Source: SURF-32 sp964648365 (lineage in GTDB: Bacteria; Planctomycetota; Phycisphaerae; UBA1845). Taken from it: a stretch of 20,735 nt of DNA. Location of the stretch: the NCBI GenBank assembly GCA_964648365.1, contig CAZYLK010000101.1, positions 1 to 20,735 on the forward strand, in the 5' to 3' direction. The number at the start of each line of letters is the position of its first letter. The first letter of the stretch is position 1. This document shows, in pieces, positions 14,845 to 20,735 of the stretch. The notes below the pieces were generated by a model that was not told where the DNA came from, did no database searches, and was given only the letters and a program-made list of their open reading frames with translations. Both the position numbers and the translations under genes were made by a program.

Positions 14845-15774
14845 ATGAAAACCAGATGGTATCACACTGTTCCGGTGGTCACCGTAGCCGCGCTCGCGGC
14901 TCAGCCGGCCGCCGCTCAGACCACGTACACGGGTCCGACCGATGGATCGTGGCACGAACCGACTTACTGGGACTTCGGCGTGCCGAACGCGGGCATTCAG
15001 GCCGTCATTCCCAGCGGCAAATCGTGCAAGATCTACAACGGTCAGCCCGCCGCAGCGGCGGACTCCATCGACGTGGACGGCACGCTGACGATCCAGGCGC
15101 AGCAGACGCTGACCATCGATGACGATTCCCAGATCGACGGGACGGTCATCCTCGAGGGCGACCTCAGTCCCAGCGGTGCTGCCCTGCTGATCGACGACGA
15201 CGTGACCATCACCGGCAACGGCGGCGAGATCCAGATGTGGAGCATCTACTCCGTCATCGACACCACCGGTTCCGACACTCTGACTCTTGAGAGCGACTGT
15301 ACGGGGACGTTCTCGGTGGACTGCGGCCTGTCCATCATCGGCATGGGCGAGATCAACTGCGCCCTGGTCAACAACGGCTTCGTGATTGCCGACTATTGCC
15401 CTCCCGGCGCGGGCGACGGTTGCGCACTCGAAATCAATGGCATTCCGACGTCCGGCGATGGCGACTGGCAGGCTCGCAACTACGGCCGGCTCCAGGTCGA
15501 GGTCGAGATCACGGGACCGGGCACCTGGCGCATCCGGCACCCGTTGAACAACTCCTCTGCGATCATCGAAGTCAACGAGTGCCACGATGAGTTAACCGGT
15601 GACGTGATCATCGAGAACGGCACGCTGCGGATCAACGAGGACTTCTGCACCACCGGCGACCTGACCTTGGCGTCCACGCTTCTGGGAAGCCTGTCGTACA
15701 GCGAGCCGGCGATCGACGTTGACGCCGACAAAGCGGCGTGGTTCAGTTGGGGCGCCTGTGTAAGTTGCGAGTAG
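14845..15774 (+). CDS. Exported beta-helix-like surface protein, unknown function
   Basis: The ATG at 14845 lies 8 bp after AAGGA (14832-14836) and is preferred to the ATG at 14836, which overlaps that site; the product is 309 aa. The signal peptide is clear, with AAA/Q cleavage after residue 24. The mature region is Asp/Thr/Ile/Gly-rich with regularly spaced short strands (GTLTIQAQQTLTIDDDSQIDGTVILEGDL, in parts; GNGGEIQMWS; ENGTLRINEDF; TGDLTLAS), typical of right-handed beta-helix or autotransporter-passenger-like proteins. There are about 13 Cys, many near VDC, INC, ECH and DFC turns, and the C-terminus ends GACVSCE. No dockerin or membrane anchor is visible. It may be a paralogue of the short protein at 12929. 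A strong hairpin follows 28 bp after the stop. Function is not assignable. Confidence 0.8.
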   Translation: MKTRWYHTVPVVTVAALAAQPAAAQTTYTGPTDGSWHEPTYWDFGVPNAGIQAVIPSGKSCKIYNGQPAAAADSIDVDGTLTIQAQQTLTIDDDSQIDGTVILEGDLSPSGAALLIDDDVTITGNGGEIQMWSIYSVIDTTGSDTLTLESDCTGTFSVDCGLSIIGMGEINCALVNNGFVIADYCPPGAGDGCALEINGIPTSGDGDWQARNYGRLQVEVEITGPGTWRIRHPLNNSSAIIEVNECHDELTGDVIIENGTLRINEDFCTTGDLTLASTLLGSLSYSEPAIDVDADKAAWFSWGACVSCE

Positions 15775-15802
15775 TCATCACCGATCCAGACGACTGCCCC
15801 CC

Positions 15803-15836
15803 ACGCCCCACGTCCGCACCCCCGGACGTGGGGCGT
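15803..15836 (+). terminator. Strong hairpin terminator of the beta-helix-like gene
   Basis: A perfect 14-bp stem: ACGCCCCACGTCCG (15803-15816) pairs with CGGACGTGGGGCGT (15823-15836) around a CACCCC loop. It begins 28 bp after the stop. The tail (CTGCGTCGG) is poor in T, so termination may be weak or Rho-assisted, but the stem is very stable. Confidence 0.65.
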
Positions 15837-15938
15837 CTGCGTCGGCGCACGTCGTGCGCGAGGTGGACAGGAGCACGAGCGCCCAGTTTTCACCGTGACC
15901 GCCCTCAGGCTTGGGAGCCCTGCCGACGGCGGCCGGCC

Positions 15939-15964
15939 CGCGCGGGCCTGAAGCCCGCGGTTCG
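15939..15964 (-). repeat. Palindromic repeat, copy 1 (intergenic)
   Basis: CGCGGGC (15941-15947) pairs with GCCCGCG (15953-15959) around CTGAA. Read on the minus strand, the 26-bp unit matches 18718-18742 inside the HMG-CoA lyase gene with one substitution and one extra G in the loop region. The core on that strand is CCGCGGGCTTCAG followed by CCCGCGCG. Confidence 0.7.
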
Positions 15965-16114
15965 CCAGGGGTTTGCGCCGATCCTGTCACGCACCCGGCG
16001 ACTGCGGCGACGACCATGGCGATTGGCCGCGGGTTCCTTGTACGCTACGCTGTCGGTGCACCGGCCCGCGAGCTGCGCTCGGCGCCGGCTTGCTGGCCGA
16101 CCAACCGACGTTAG

Positions 16115-17932
16115 ATGCCCACTTCGCTACCAGCCCCATCGTCACCTGTCGCGCATCACCGGCGCCGCTCTGTCGGTCCGGCCACCTGGCCGGTGTTCGC
16201 GCTGGTGCTGCTCGGCGTTGCCTATCGCGTCGCGCTGACCGCGCGGCTCGGCGTCGGCTACGACGAAGTCTTCGTGATCGCGGTCGGCCTGCTCGACATG
16301 GAGGCGTCGTCCGCCGCGCGGGTCGTGGAAACGCCGATGACGCGCAGCAGCGGCACGGCGCCGCTGTGGTGGTGGGTCGAATATGCCGCGTATCGCGCGG
16401 CCGGGGAGGTCTCGCTGACGGCCTTGCGGGCGGCGCCCGCGGCGCTGGGGCTGGCGGCGCTGCCGCTGGGGTGGTGGCTGGTCCGGCGGCGCTTCGGACG
16501 GCGCGTCGCCGGGGTCTTCGTCGCGCTGATGGCGTGCAGCGATGTGCTGGCCTTCCTCAACAGCCGCAGCGACTTCTTCGAATCGCTGATGATGATCTTC
16601 ATGCTGCCGGTGGTCGCGTCGGCGGGCGCTCGACAGCGCGGCTGGCTGCGCGGCCTGCTGTGGGCGGGCATGGCGCTGACGTTTCTCGGCAAGGCGATTT
16701 TCGTCATCGGACTGTGCGGGCTGGCGGAACTGGTCGCGACGGCGTGCGCACCCGCGCAGCGGCTGGCACGGCTCAAATCGCTCGTGATCTCCACGATGGT
16801 CGCGGCCGCGCCTGTCATGGCGTGGCTGCTGTTCGCGCAGGCTCATTTCGCGGGCCAGCCCATCGTTCATGAGGCGACGACCGCCGGCAGCGTGTGGGAA
16901 CTGGTCCGATCGCTGACCGCGGACTACGCGCAGACCAAGGCGCACGTCACCGGCACGTGGCGCGACGCCTTGCAGGTATGGCTCGATGGACGGGTTTGGT
17001 CGTGGAACGTGCTGCTGATCGTGCCGGCGATCACGGCCGTGGTGTGGGCGGCGCGCGGCACGCTGCGCGGTCTGCGATCGGGCGGAGGGGCGAAAGCGTG
17101 CGGCTGGCCGCGGCGGCGCGTGGCCGCGCTCACGCTGGCGGTGTGGAGCGTCGTGGGCCTCGCCATCATCGCGTCGCGCGGCACGGCCGGGGCGCGGTTT
17201 CATGTGTTGTACCTTCCGGCGCTGTGGCTGCTGATCGCGCTGGCCCTGTCGAGCCGCGGGCTGCGGCGGCGTTTGATCAACGTGCCGTGGCTCCTGGCGG
17301 CTGGCGTCGTTCCGGCGGCGACCCTGGCGTGGCTGTCATGGTACGAGCGAGCCTGGAGCCTGGCCGCGTTCGCGGGGTGGGCGGTCGTGATTGCCGGACT
17401 GGCGCTGCTGGCCTTCTGGAGCCGCTCGCGCCCTCCCACCGGGACTCTGCCACGCCGCGGCGACATCCGGCGTTGCGTGGGCGGCGGCGCCCTGGTGGCC
17501 GGCCTGGTCGGACTCGCGCTGTGGACGGGACCGCTCCGCTGGGCGCCATTCGCGGAGTTTGAGCCGATGTATGGCCCGGATGGCGGCACAAAGTCGCTTA
17601 AGACGCTGGATGCGCTCACGTCAGGTCGGGTTGACGACGTCGCCGCCAGACGCGAAACGGTCTATCTGCTGCTGGCGAACTACTACTACACGCGGCATCT
17701 GTCCGGCAAGCCGCTGAAGTACATCGACCGGCCGCTGGAGATGGCCGAACGATTCGCGACGCAGGCGACGCTCGACCGGCCGGCGGACGAGGCAGGCTGG
17801 TTTTACCTCGGGCTGGTGTATGATGCTCAGGGTCGCAGCGCCGAAGAGCGGCGGTCGGTGTGGCGCCGGGCGCTGGAACTCAAGCCGGATAGCGCGAGAA
17901 TCCACGAGCGGCTGGACGCCGTGCGGGATTGA
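16115..17932 (+). CDS. GT39/ArnT-like integral-membrane glycosyltransferase with TPR-like tail
   Basis: A 605-aa multi-pass membrane protein. After a basic N-terminus the first membrane helix (~24-43) is followed by GVGYDEVF with Asp50-Glu51, the position of the catalytic acidic residue in the first outer loop of GT-C fold enzymes (PMT_2/GT39). SGTAPLWWWVEYAAYR, RAAPAALGLAAL, LVRRRFGRRVAGVF and FLNSRSDFFES are typical of the family, in which a lipid-linked sugar is transferred outside the membrane. About 10-12 hydrophobic segments run to ~residue 480. The C-terminal ~90 residues are soluble and TPR-like (AGWFYLGLVYDAQGR, RRALELKPDSARIHERL). The acceptor is unknown. The start is the first ATG after 16114 and lacks a clear ribosome-binding site. 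The downstream biotin carrier gene starts 43 bp later, so they may share a transcript, without an obvious functional link. Confidence 0.8.
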   Translation: MPTSLPAPSSPVAHHRRRSVGPATWPVFALVLLGVAYRVALTARLGVGYDEVFVIAVGLLDMEASSAARVVETPMTRSSGTAPLWWWVEYAAYRAAGEVSLTALRAAPAALGLAALPLGWWLVRRRFGRRVAGVFVALMACSDVLAFLNSRSDFFESLMMIFMLPVVASAGARQRGWLRGLLWAGMALTFLGKAIFVIGLCGLAELVATACAPAQRLARLKSLVISTMVAAAPVMAWLLFAQAHFAGQPIVHEATTAGSVWELVRSLTADYAQTKAHVTGTWRDALQVWLDGRVWSWNVLLIVPAITAVVWAARGTLRGLRSGGGAKACGWPRRRVAALTLAVWSVVGLAIIASRGTAGARFHVLYLPALWLLIALALSSRGLRRRLINVPWLLAAGVVPAATLAWLSWYERAWSLAAFAGWAVVIAGLALLAFWSRSRPPTGTLPRRGDIRRCVGGGALVAGLVGLALWTGPLRWAPFAEFEPMYGPDGGTKSLKTLDALTSGRVDDVAARRETVYLLLANYYYTRHLSGKPLKYIDRPLEMAERFATQATLDRPADEAGWFYLGLVYDAQGRSAEERRSVWRRALELKPDSARIHERLDAVRD

Positions 17933-17975
17933 TCGGCAGATCCGCGGAGTCGCGCGACCGCAGTCAGGCAGCCTC

Positions 17976-18503
17976 ATGTTCAAAACGACGTTGAAATCCG
18001 AAGTGCTGCCCGAGCCGATCACCGTCGGGCTGTCGAAATCCGACGCCGGCGCCGCGGCCACGCACGAAGTCGTCATCGGCGATCGCCGCATCGCGATCAG
18101 CCTCGACGACGACAACCACGGATCGGGCCGGCTGCGTCTGCACGACCGCGTCGTGACGTTTCACACGCATCGCGCCGGACGACACATCCAGGTGTGGGTC
18201 GGCGGGCGGATTTACTCGTTCGACATCGTCGATTCGTCGCCGCAGCGGGCCACCGGCGGCGCGGGTCCGACCAAGGCCCAGGAGACGATCAAGGCGCCCA
18301 TGCCCGGTTCGGTCATCAAGATCAACGTCTCGGCCGGCGACCGCTTCGAGCCGGGGCAGGCGATTATCGTGATGGAGTCGATGAAGATGGAGATGAGCCT
18401 GGCGGTGCATCACGCCGGGCGCGTCAAACGGGTTCTGTGCGAGGTCGGCGACGTGGTCGAGATGAACGCGGTGCTGGCCGAACTCGAGGCGGCGGTCGAA
18501 TGA
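17976..18503 (+). CDS. Stand-alone biotin carboxyl carrier protein of an acyl-CoA carboxylase
   Basis: A 175-aa product. The C-terminal biotinyl domain (~105-175) is complete: APMPGSVIKINVSAGD, then ESMKM with Lys137 as the biotinylated residue, then GDVVEMNAVLAELE. The usual first residue pair EA is ES here, which is tolerated. The N-terminal ~90 residues (VVIGDRRIAISLDD, HIQVWVGGRIYSFDIVD) resemble the BT/linker region of 3-methylcrotonyl- or propionyl-CoA carboxylase alpha chains. This therefore looks like the tail of such an alpha subunit encoded apart from its biotin carboxylase domain, which is not in the window. Its stop overlaps the HMG-CoA lyase start (ATGA, 18500-18503), giving translational coupling. 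That coupling points to methylcrotonyl-CoA carboxylase in leucine degradation, since HMG-CoA lyase completes the pathway. Substrate is inferred from context. Confidence 0.85.
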   Translation: MFKTTLKSEVLPEPITVGLSKSDAGAAATHEVVIGDRRIAISLDDDNHGSGRLRLHDRVVTFHTHRAGRHIQVWVGGRIYSFDIVDSSPQRATGGAGPTKAQETIKAPMPGSVIKINVSAGDRFEPGQAIIVMESMKMEMSLAVHHAGRVKRVLCEVGDVVEMNAVLAELEAAVE

Positions 18504-19489
18504 CGGCGCTGCCGCAGCGAGTGACCCTCGTCGAGGTCGGTCCGCGCGACGGCCTTCAGAACGAATCCGCCCCCGTGCCCACGGACGTCAAGCTGAAGTT
18601 CATCGCGGCGCTGGCGGCGGCGGGTCTGACGCACATCGAAGCCACGGCCTTCGTGCATCCGAAGGTGATTCCGCAGCTTGCCGACGCGGACGAGGTCGCG
18701 CGGCGGCTGCCGCGCCGCGAGCCGCGGGCTTCAGCCCGCGCGAACACTGCGGATGCGAGCAAGCCCCCGACCGAGACACCGTCTCACAAACCGGCCGTGC
18801 AATACTCGGCGCTCGCCCCCAACGTCCGCGGGCTGGAACGCGCCATCGCGGCCGGCATCGAACGCGTCGCGGTCTTCACGGCCGCGTCGGAGACCTTCAC
18901 CCAGCGCAACATCCGGCAGAGCATTGCCGAGTCGATCGCCGCGTTCGGCGATGTCGTGCGAATGGCGGCGGACGCGGGGATCAGCGTGCGCGGCTACGTC
19001 TCAACGGCATTCGTCTGTCCGTACGAAGGCGCCATCGCGCCCGATCGCGTGCGGGACGTGACCGTGCGACTGCTCGACATCGGCGTCGACGAAGTGGCGA
19101 TCAGCGACACCCTCGGCGCGGCCGTGCCGACGGACATCCGTCGCACGATCGAGCACGTCACGACCTCGGCACGGATCGACCAACTGGCCCTGCACCTGCA
19201 CGATACGTACGGCACGGCGCTGGCCAACGTCTACGCCGGTCTGGAGATGGGCATCCGCACGTTCGACGCCGCGGCCGGCGGGTTCGGCGGTTGCCCCTTC
19301 GCCCCCGGCGCGGCCGGGAACCTGGCGACCGAGGATCTGGTCTACATGCTGGACGGGATGGGCATCACGACCGGCGTAGACCTGACGGGAGTCGTCGCCG
19401 CCGCGGGCATCATCGCAAAGTCCATCGGCCGCGAGCCAACCAGCCGGCAGTGGCGGCGGTTGCGCTGCGCGGAAAAGGTGTCAGGATGA
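18500..19489 (+). CDS. mvaB: Hydroxymethylglutaryl-CoA lyase with an in-frame repeat insertion
   Basis: A 329-aa TIM-barrel lyase cleaving HMG-CoA to acetyl-CoA and acetoacetate, the last step of leucine degradation. The catalytic set is intact: R16-D17 in EVGPRDGLQNE, metal ligands H232 and H234 in LHLHDTYGTALAN, and the mobile-loop Cys265 in GGCPFAPGAAGNLATEDLVYML. The start overlaps the carrier-protein stop by 4 bp. Two oddities stand out. Between ADADEVARRLPR and VQYSALAPN there are about 24 extra residues (~73-97, nt ~18716-18790), Pro/Ala/Ser/Arg-rich and encoded by a palindromic repeat; family members have only ~9 residues at this surface point. The last five residues, EKVSG, and the stop come from an inverted-repeat element at 19472-19588. 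All active-site motifs remain, so activity is expected to survive. The related acyl-CoA lyase function cannot be fully excluded. Confidence 0.92.
   Translation: MTALPQRVTLVEVGPRDGLQNESAPVPTDVKLKFIAALAAAGLTHIEATAFVHPKVIPQLADADEVARRLPRREPRASARANTADASKPPTETPSHKPAVQYSALAPNVRGLERAIAAGIERVAVFTAASETFTQRNIRQSIAESIAAFGDVVRMAADAGISVRGYVSTAFVCPYEGAIAPDRVRDVTVRLLDIGVDEVAISDTLGAAVPTDIRRTIEHVTTSARIDQLALHLHDTYGTALANVYAGLEMGIRTFDAAAGGFGGCPFAPGAAGNLATEDLVYMLDGMGITTGVDLTGVVAAAGIIAKSIGREPTSRQWRRLRCAEKVSG
18718..18742 (+). repeat. Palindromic repeat, copy 2 (inside the HMG-CoA lyase gene)
   Basis: CGCGGGC (18723-18729) pairs with GCCCGCG (18734-18740) around TTCA. It matches the inverse of 15939-15964 at 24 of 26 aligned positions. 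It is translated in frame as EPRASAR. A second small hairpin, GAGAC-ACC-GTCTC (18773-18785), lies in the same extra segment. Confidence 0.7.
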
Positions 19490-19588
19490 TTTTTCGGTAG
19501 AGCGCGCCCGCGCTCGCATCATCTACCGTAAGGAGCAGCACTTTCATGTACGGCACTGGTGTCCGAAAAATCATCCTGACACCTTTTC
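19472..19588. mobile_element. 117-bp MITE-like element with perfect 26-bp terminal inverted repeats
   Basis: The left arm 19472-19497 (GAAAAGGTGTCAGG then ATGATTTTTCGG) is the exact reverse complement of the right arm 19563-19588. The 65-bp interior is also structured: CGGTAGA (19495-19501) can pair with TCTACCG (19522-19528), GAGCGC (19500-19505) with GCGCTC (19510-19515), and CCGTA (19526-19530) with TACGG (19549-19553). No transposase is encoded and no target-site duplication is obvious. It lies between two convergent genes and supplies the 3' end of each. GGTGTCAGG-type arms remind me of non-autonomous dispersed palindromes in other bacteria; mobility is inferred, not shown. It could also act as a bidirectional terminator. 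Confidence 0.75.
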
Positions 19589-20735
19589 TTCACACACCTC
19601 GCGCGTCACGCAGGTCGCGTATGCCCCCGGCGGAAGCGTGAATCGCAGTTCTACGAACGCGCCGCGATCGTCGCGTCCCTCCTCGACGGCATATTCGCCC
19701 ATCGGTACGCGCAGCGGGCGGCGCTCGCCGTCGACGGTCATGCCATCGGGCGTGCGGTAGGCGCAGCCGGCCAGTCCCGAGGCTTCGATCATCGCCTGCT
19801 CGGTCGCGCCGGGCTCGCCTTGCGCCGGCGTCATCCGCTTGCCGGGCAGCGGACCGGTGGGCGAAATATCGAAGGCGTCGCACCTAGGCTGCTCAACGGC
19901 GGCGTCCTCCACGGCAAAACACGCGCCGTTGGCGTGTTTGTACGCGACGTCGCCGGCCATCAGCCGGTCGAGCGCGTCGATCCGGGCGGCCAGGACGCGA
20001 TTGAAGACGTCGCTCTGCCACGCGCTGAGGTAGAACTTCCGCGCCGGCGGATCGAGCTTCAGCCATGCCTGACGGAAGTTCCCGTTTGAGCGGGCCACGG
20101 CCACGCACATTCTCGCCATGTTCCTGAACGCCGGCGGCCAGAGATCCGCCGCGCGCTCGCAGTCGCCCGCGTCGAAGGCGCGGCGGGCGTCGCTGATCGG
20201 CGGCCGGTCGAATGGGCCGGGACGACCGAGAATTGTGCGCACCGCCTCTTCATAATCGCCGCGCAGCACGGCCGCGCCGACCGCGGCGTTGTCGCCGCGG
20301 GCGCCGAACCGCTGCGGGCCGAAGTAGTTCGGCACGCCGCGGGTTGCGAGCACGGCCAGAATCGCCCGCGCACGGTCGACCGCGTCGGCGCCGGCCTCGC
20401 GGATGCGGATGATGAACCGGTTTCCGGCCAGGTGCCCGAGCTTGAGCTTGTTCGTGTGGCGATTGACGCTCAGCACGCGAATGCGGGCCAGGTCGAGCCC
20501 CTCGATGCGGGCCGGGTCGATGTGTTCCAGGCTCAGCATCTGCCGGGTGATGGCGTGAGCGTCCTTCTGCCCAGCGAAGCCGATGTCGCGCGTCTTGCGA
20601 CCCAGCGCCCGGGCGATCATCGCGACCGCGGCCGACGTCGTCAGCCCGCGCTTCTCGATGGTGAAGTAGACGTGCGTGCCCTCGCCGCCGGGCTGATAGC
20701 GGGGCAGTTCCTCGACGAGGAAGTCCTCATCATAC
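19571..20735 (-). CDS. truD: tRNA pseudouridine(13) synthase TruD, 5' truncated
   Basis: The frame runs open to the right edge of the window, so the start lies outside; 387 residues are visible, beginning YDEDFLVEELPRYQPGGEGTH. TruD isomerises uridine 13 in the D-loop of several tRNAs. Family signatures are clear: FTIEKRGLTTSAAVAMIARAL, the catalytic motif GFAGQKDAHAITRQ (Asp of QKDAH as nucleophile), NRHTNKLKLGHLAGNRF, PNYFGPQRFG, and the insertion domain leading to LSAWQSDVFNRVLAAR. The natural end is near LPPGAYATCVTREV; the last residues CEEKVSG and the TGA lie in or at the edge of the inverted-repeat element, so the native terminus has been replaced by repeat-encoded residues. It is convergent with HMG-CoA lyase; the stops are 81 bp apart. 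It contains no other visible lesion. Confidence 0.93.
   Translation of the reverse strand, partial: YDEDFLVEELPRYQPGGEGTHVYFTIEKRGLTTSAAVAMIARALGRKTRDIGFAGQKDAHAITRQMLSLEHIDPARIEGLDLARIRVLSVNRHTNKLKLGHLAGNRFIIRIREAGADAVDRARAILAVLATRGVPNYFGPQRFGARGDNAAVGAAVLRGDYEEAVRTILGRPGPFDRPPISDARRAFDAGDCERAADLWPPAFRNMARMCVAVARSNGNFRQAWLKLDPPARKFYLSAWQSDVFNRVLAARIDALDRLMAGDVAYKHANGACFAVEDAAVEQPRCDAFDISPTGPLPGKRMTPAQGEPGATEQAMIEASGLAGCAYRTPDGMTVDGERRPLRVPMGEYAVEEGRDDRGAFVELRFTLPPGAYATCVTREVCEEKVSG

Larger units (their letters stand above)
15775..16114. other. Intergenic region with terminator hairpin and palindromic repeat
   Basis: About 340 bp between the beta-helix-like gene and the glycosyltransferase gene. 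It contains the hairpin at 15803-15836 and a palindromic repeat at 15939-15964. No ribosome-binding site is obvious before the ATG at 16115. The open frames are shadows. Confidence 0.5.

Noticed and set aside
14602..15585. A 327-codon minus-strand open frame
   Set aside because: It is antisense to the exported proteins at 13534 and 14845 and crosses the intergenic gap; it has no ribosome-binding site or domain.
19472..19588. The inverted-repeat arms as CRISPR repeats or an integron attC site
   Set aside because: There are only two arms in opposite orientation, no spacers or cas genes, and no integrase or attC-type core sites.

Overview
The window looks like a chromosomal segment of a GC-rich planctomycete, most likely of the Phycisphaerae type. 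The reasons are secreted proteins ending in dockerin-like EF-hand pairs, FG-GAP/VCBS-type lipoproteins with C-x9-C-x5-C-x7-C inserts, and Spy/CpxP (LTXXQ)-type periplasmic proteins behind an ECF sigma/anti-sigma pair. This placement is inferred from protein character only; there is no rRNA or phylogenetic marker comparison. No phage, CRISPR array, tRNA or intact transposase gene was seen.

Layout. 1-4202 (+): the 3' end of a dockerin-bearing exported protein, a small Ser/Gln-rich protein of unknown function, and a 663-aa beta-propeller-type lipoprotein followed by a good intrinsic terminator (4287-4323). 4682-9376 (-): read in transcription order, an ECF sigma factor, a zinc-finger anti-sigma factor, a membrane-anchored CnrX/ZraP-like protein, a 632-aa exported protein built of repeated LTXXQ-like units, and a 240-aa LTXXQ protein. 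This reads as one envelope- or metal-stress module. 9974-12258 (+): an RRM RNA-binding protein, a small very basic protein, an acyl-CoA desaturase (together suggestive of temperature adaptation) and an orphan Flp-type pilin. 12259-15774 (+): a 670-bp non-coding stretch with a promoter-like site and a five-unit tandem octamer, then three exported proteins, one with a dockerin. 16115-19489 (+): a GT39-like membrane glycosyltransferase with a TPR-like tail, then a stand-alone biotin carboxyl carrier protein translationally coupled to HMG-CoA lyase (leucine/branched-chain catabolism). 19571-20735 (-): TruD tRNA pseudouridine synthase, cut by the window end.

The most unusual signals are repeats that shape proteins. 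A 117-bp element with perfect 26-bp terminal inverted repeats (19472-19588) lies exactly between two convergent genes, and each arm supplies the last five codons and the stop (EKVSG-stop) of its gene: HMG-CoA lyase on the plus strand and TruD on the minus strand. Separately, a palindromic repeat found intergenically at 15939-15964 recurs inverted at 18718-18742 inside the HMG-CoA lyase reading frame. There it sits in an apparent insertion of about 24 residues, resembling the protein-coding palindromic elements known from Rickettsia. Several other short tandem and inverted repeats occupy the intergenic spaces.
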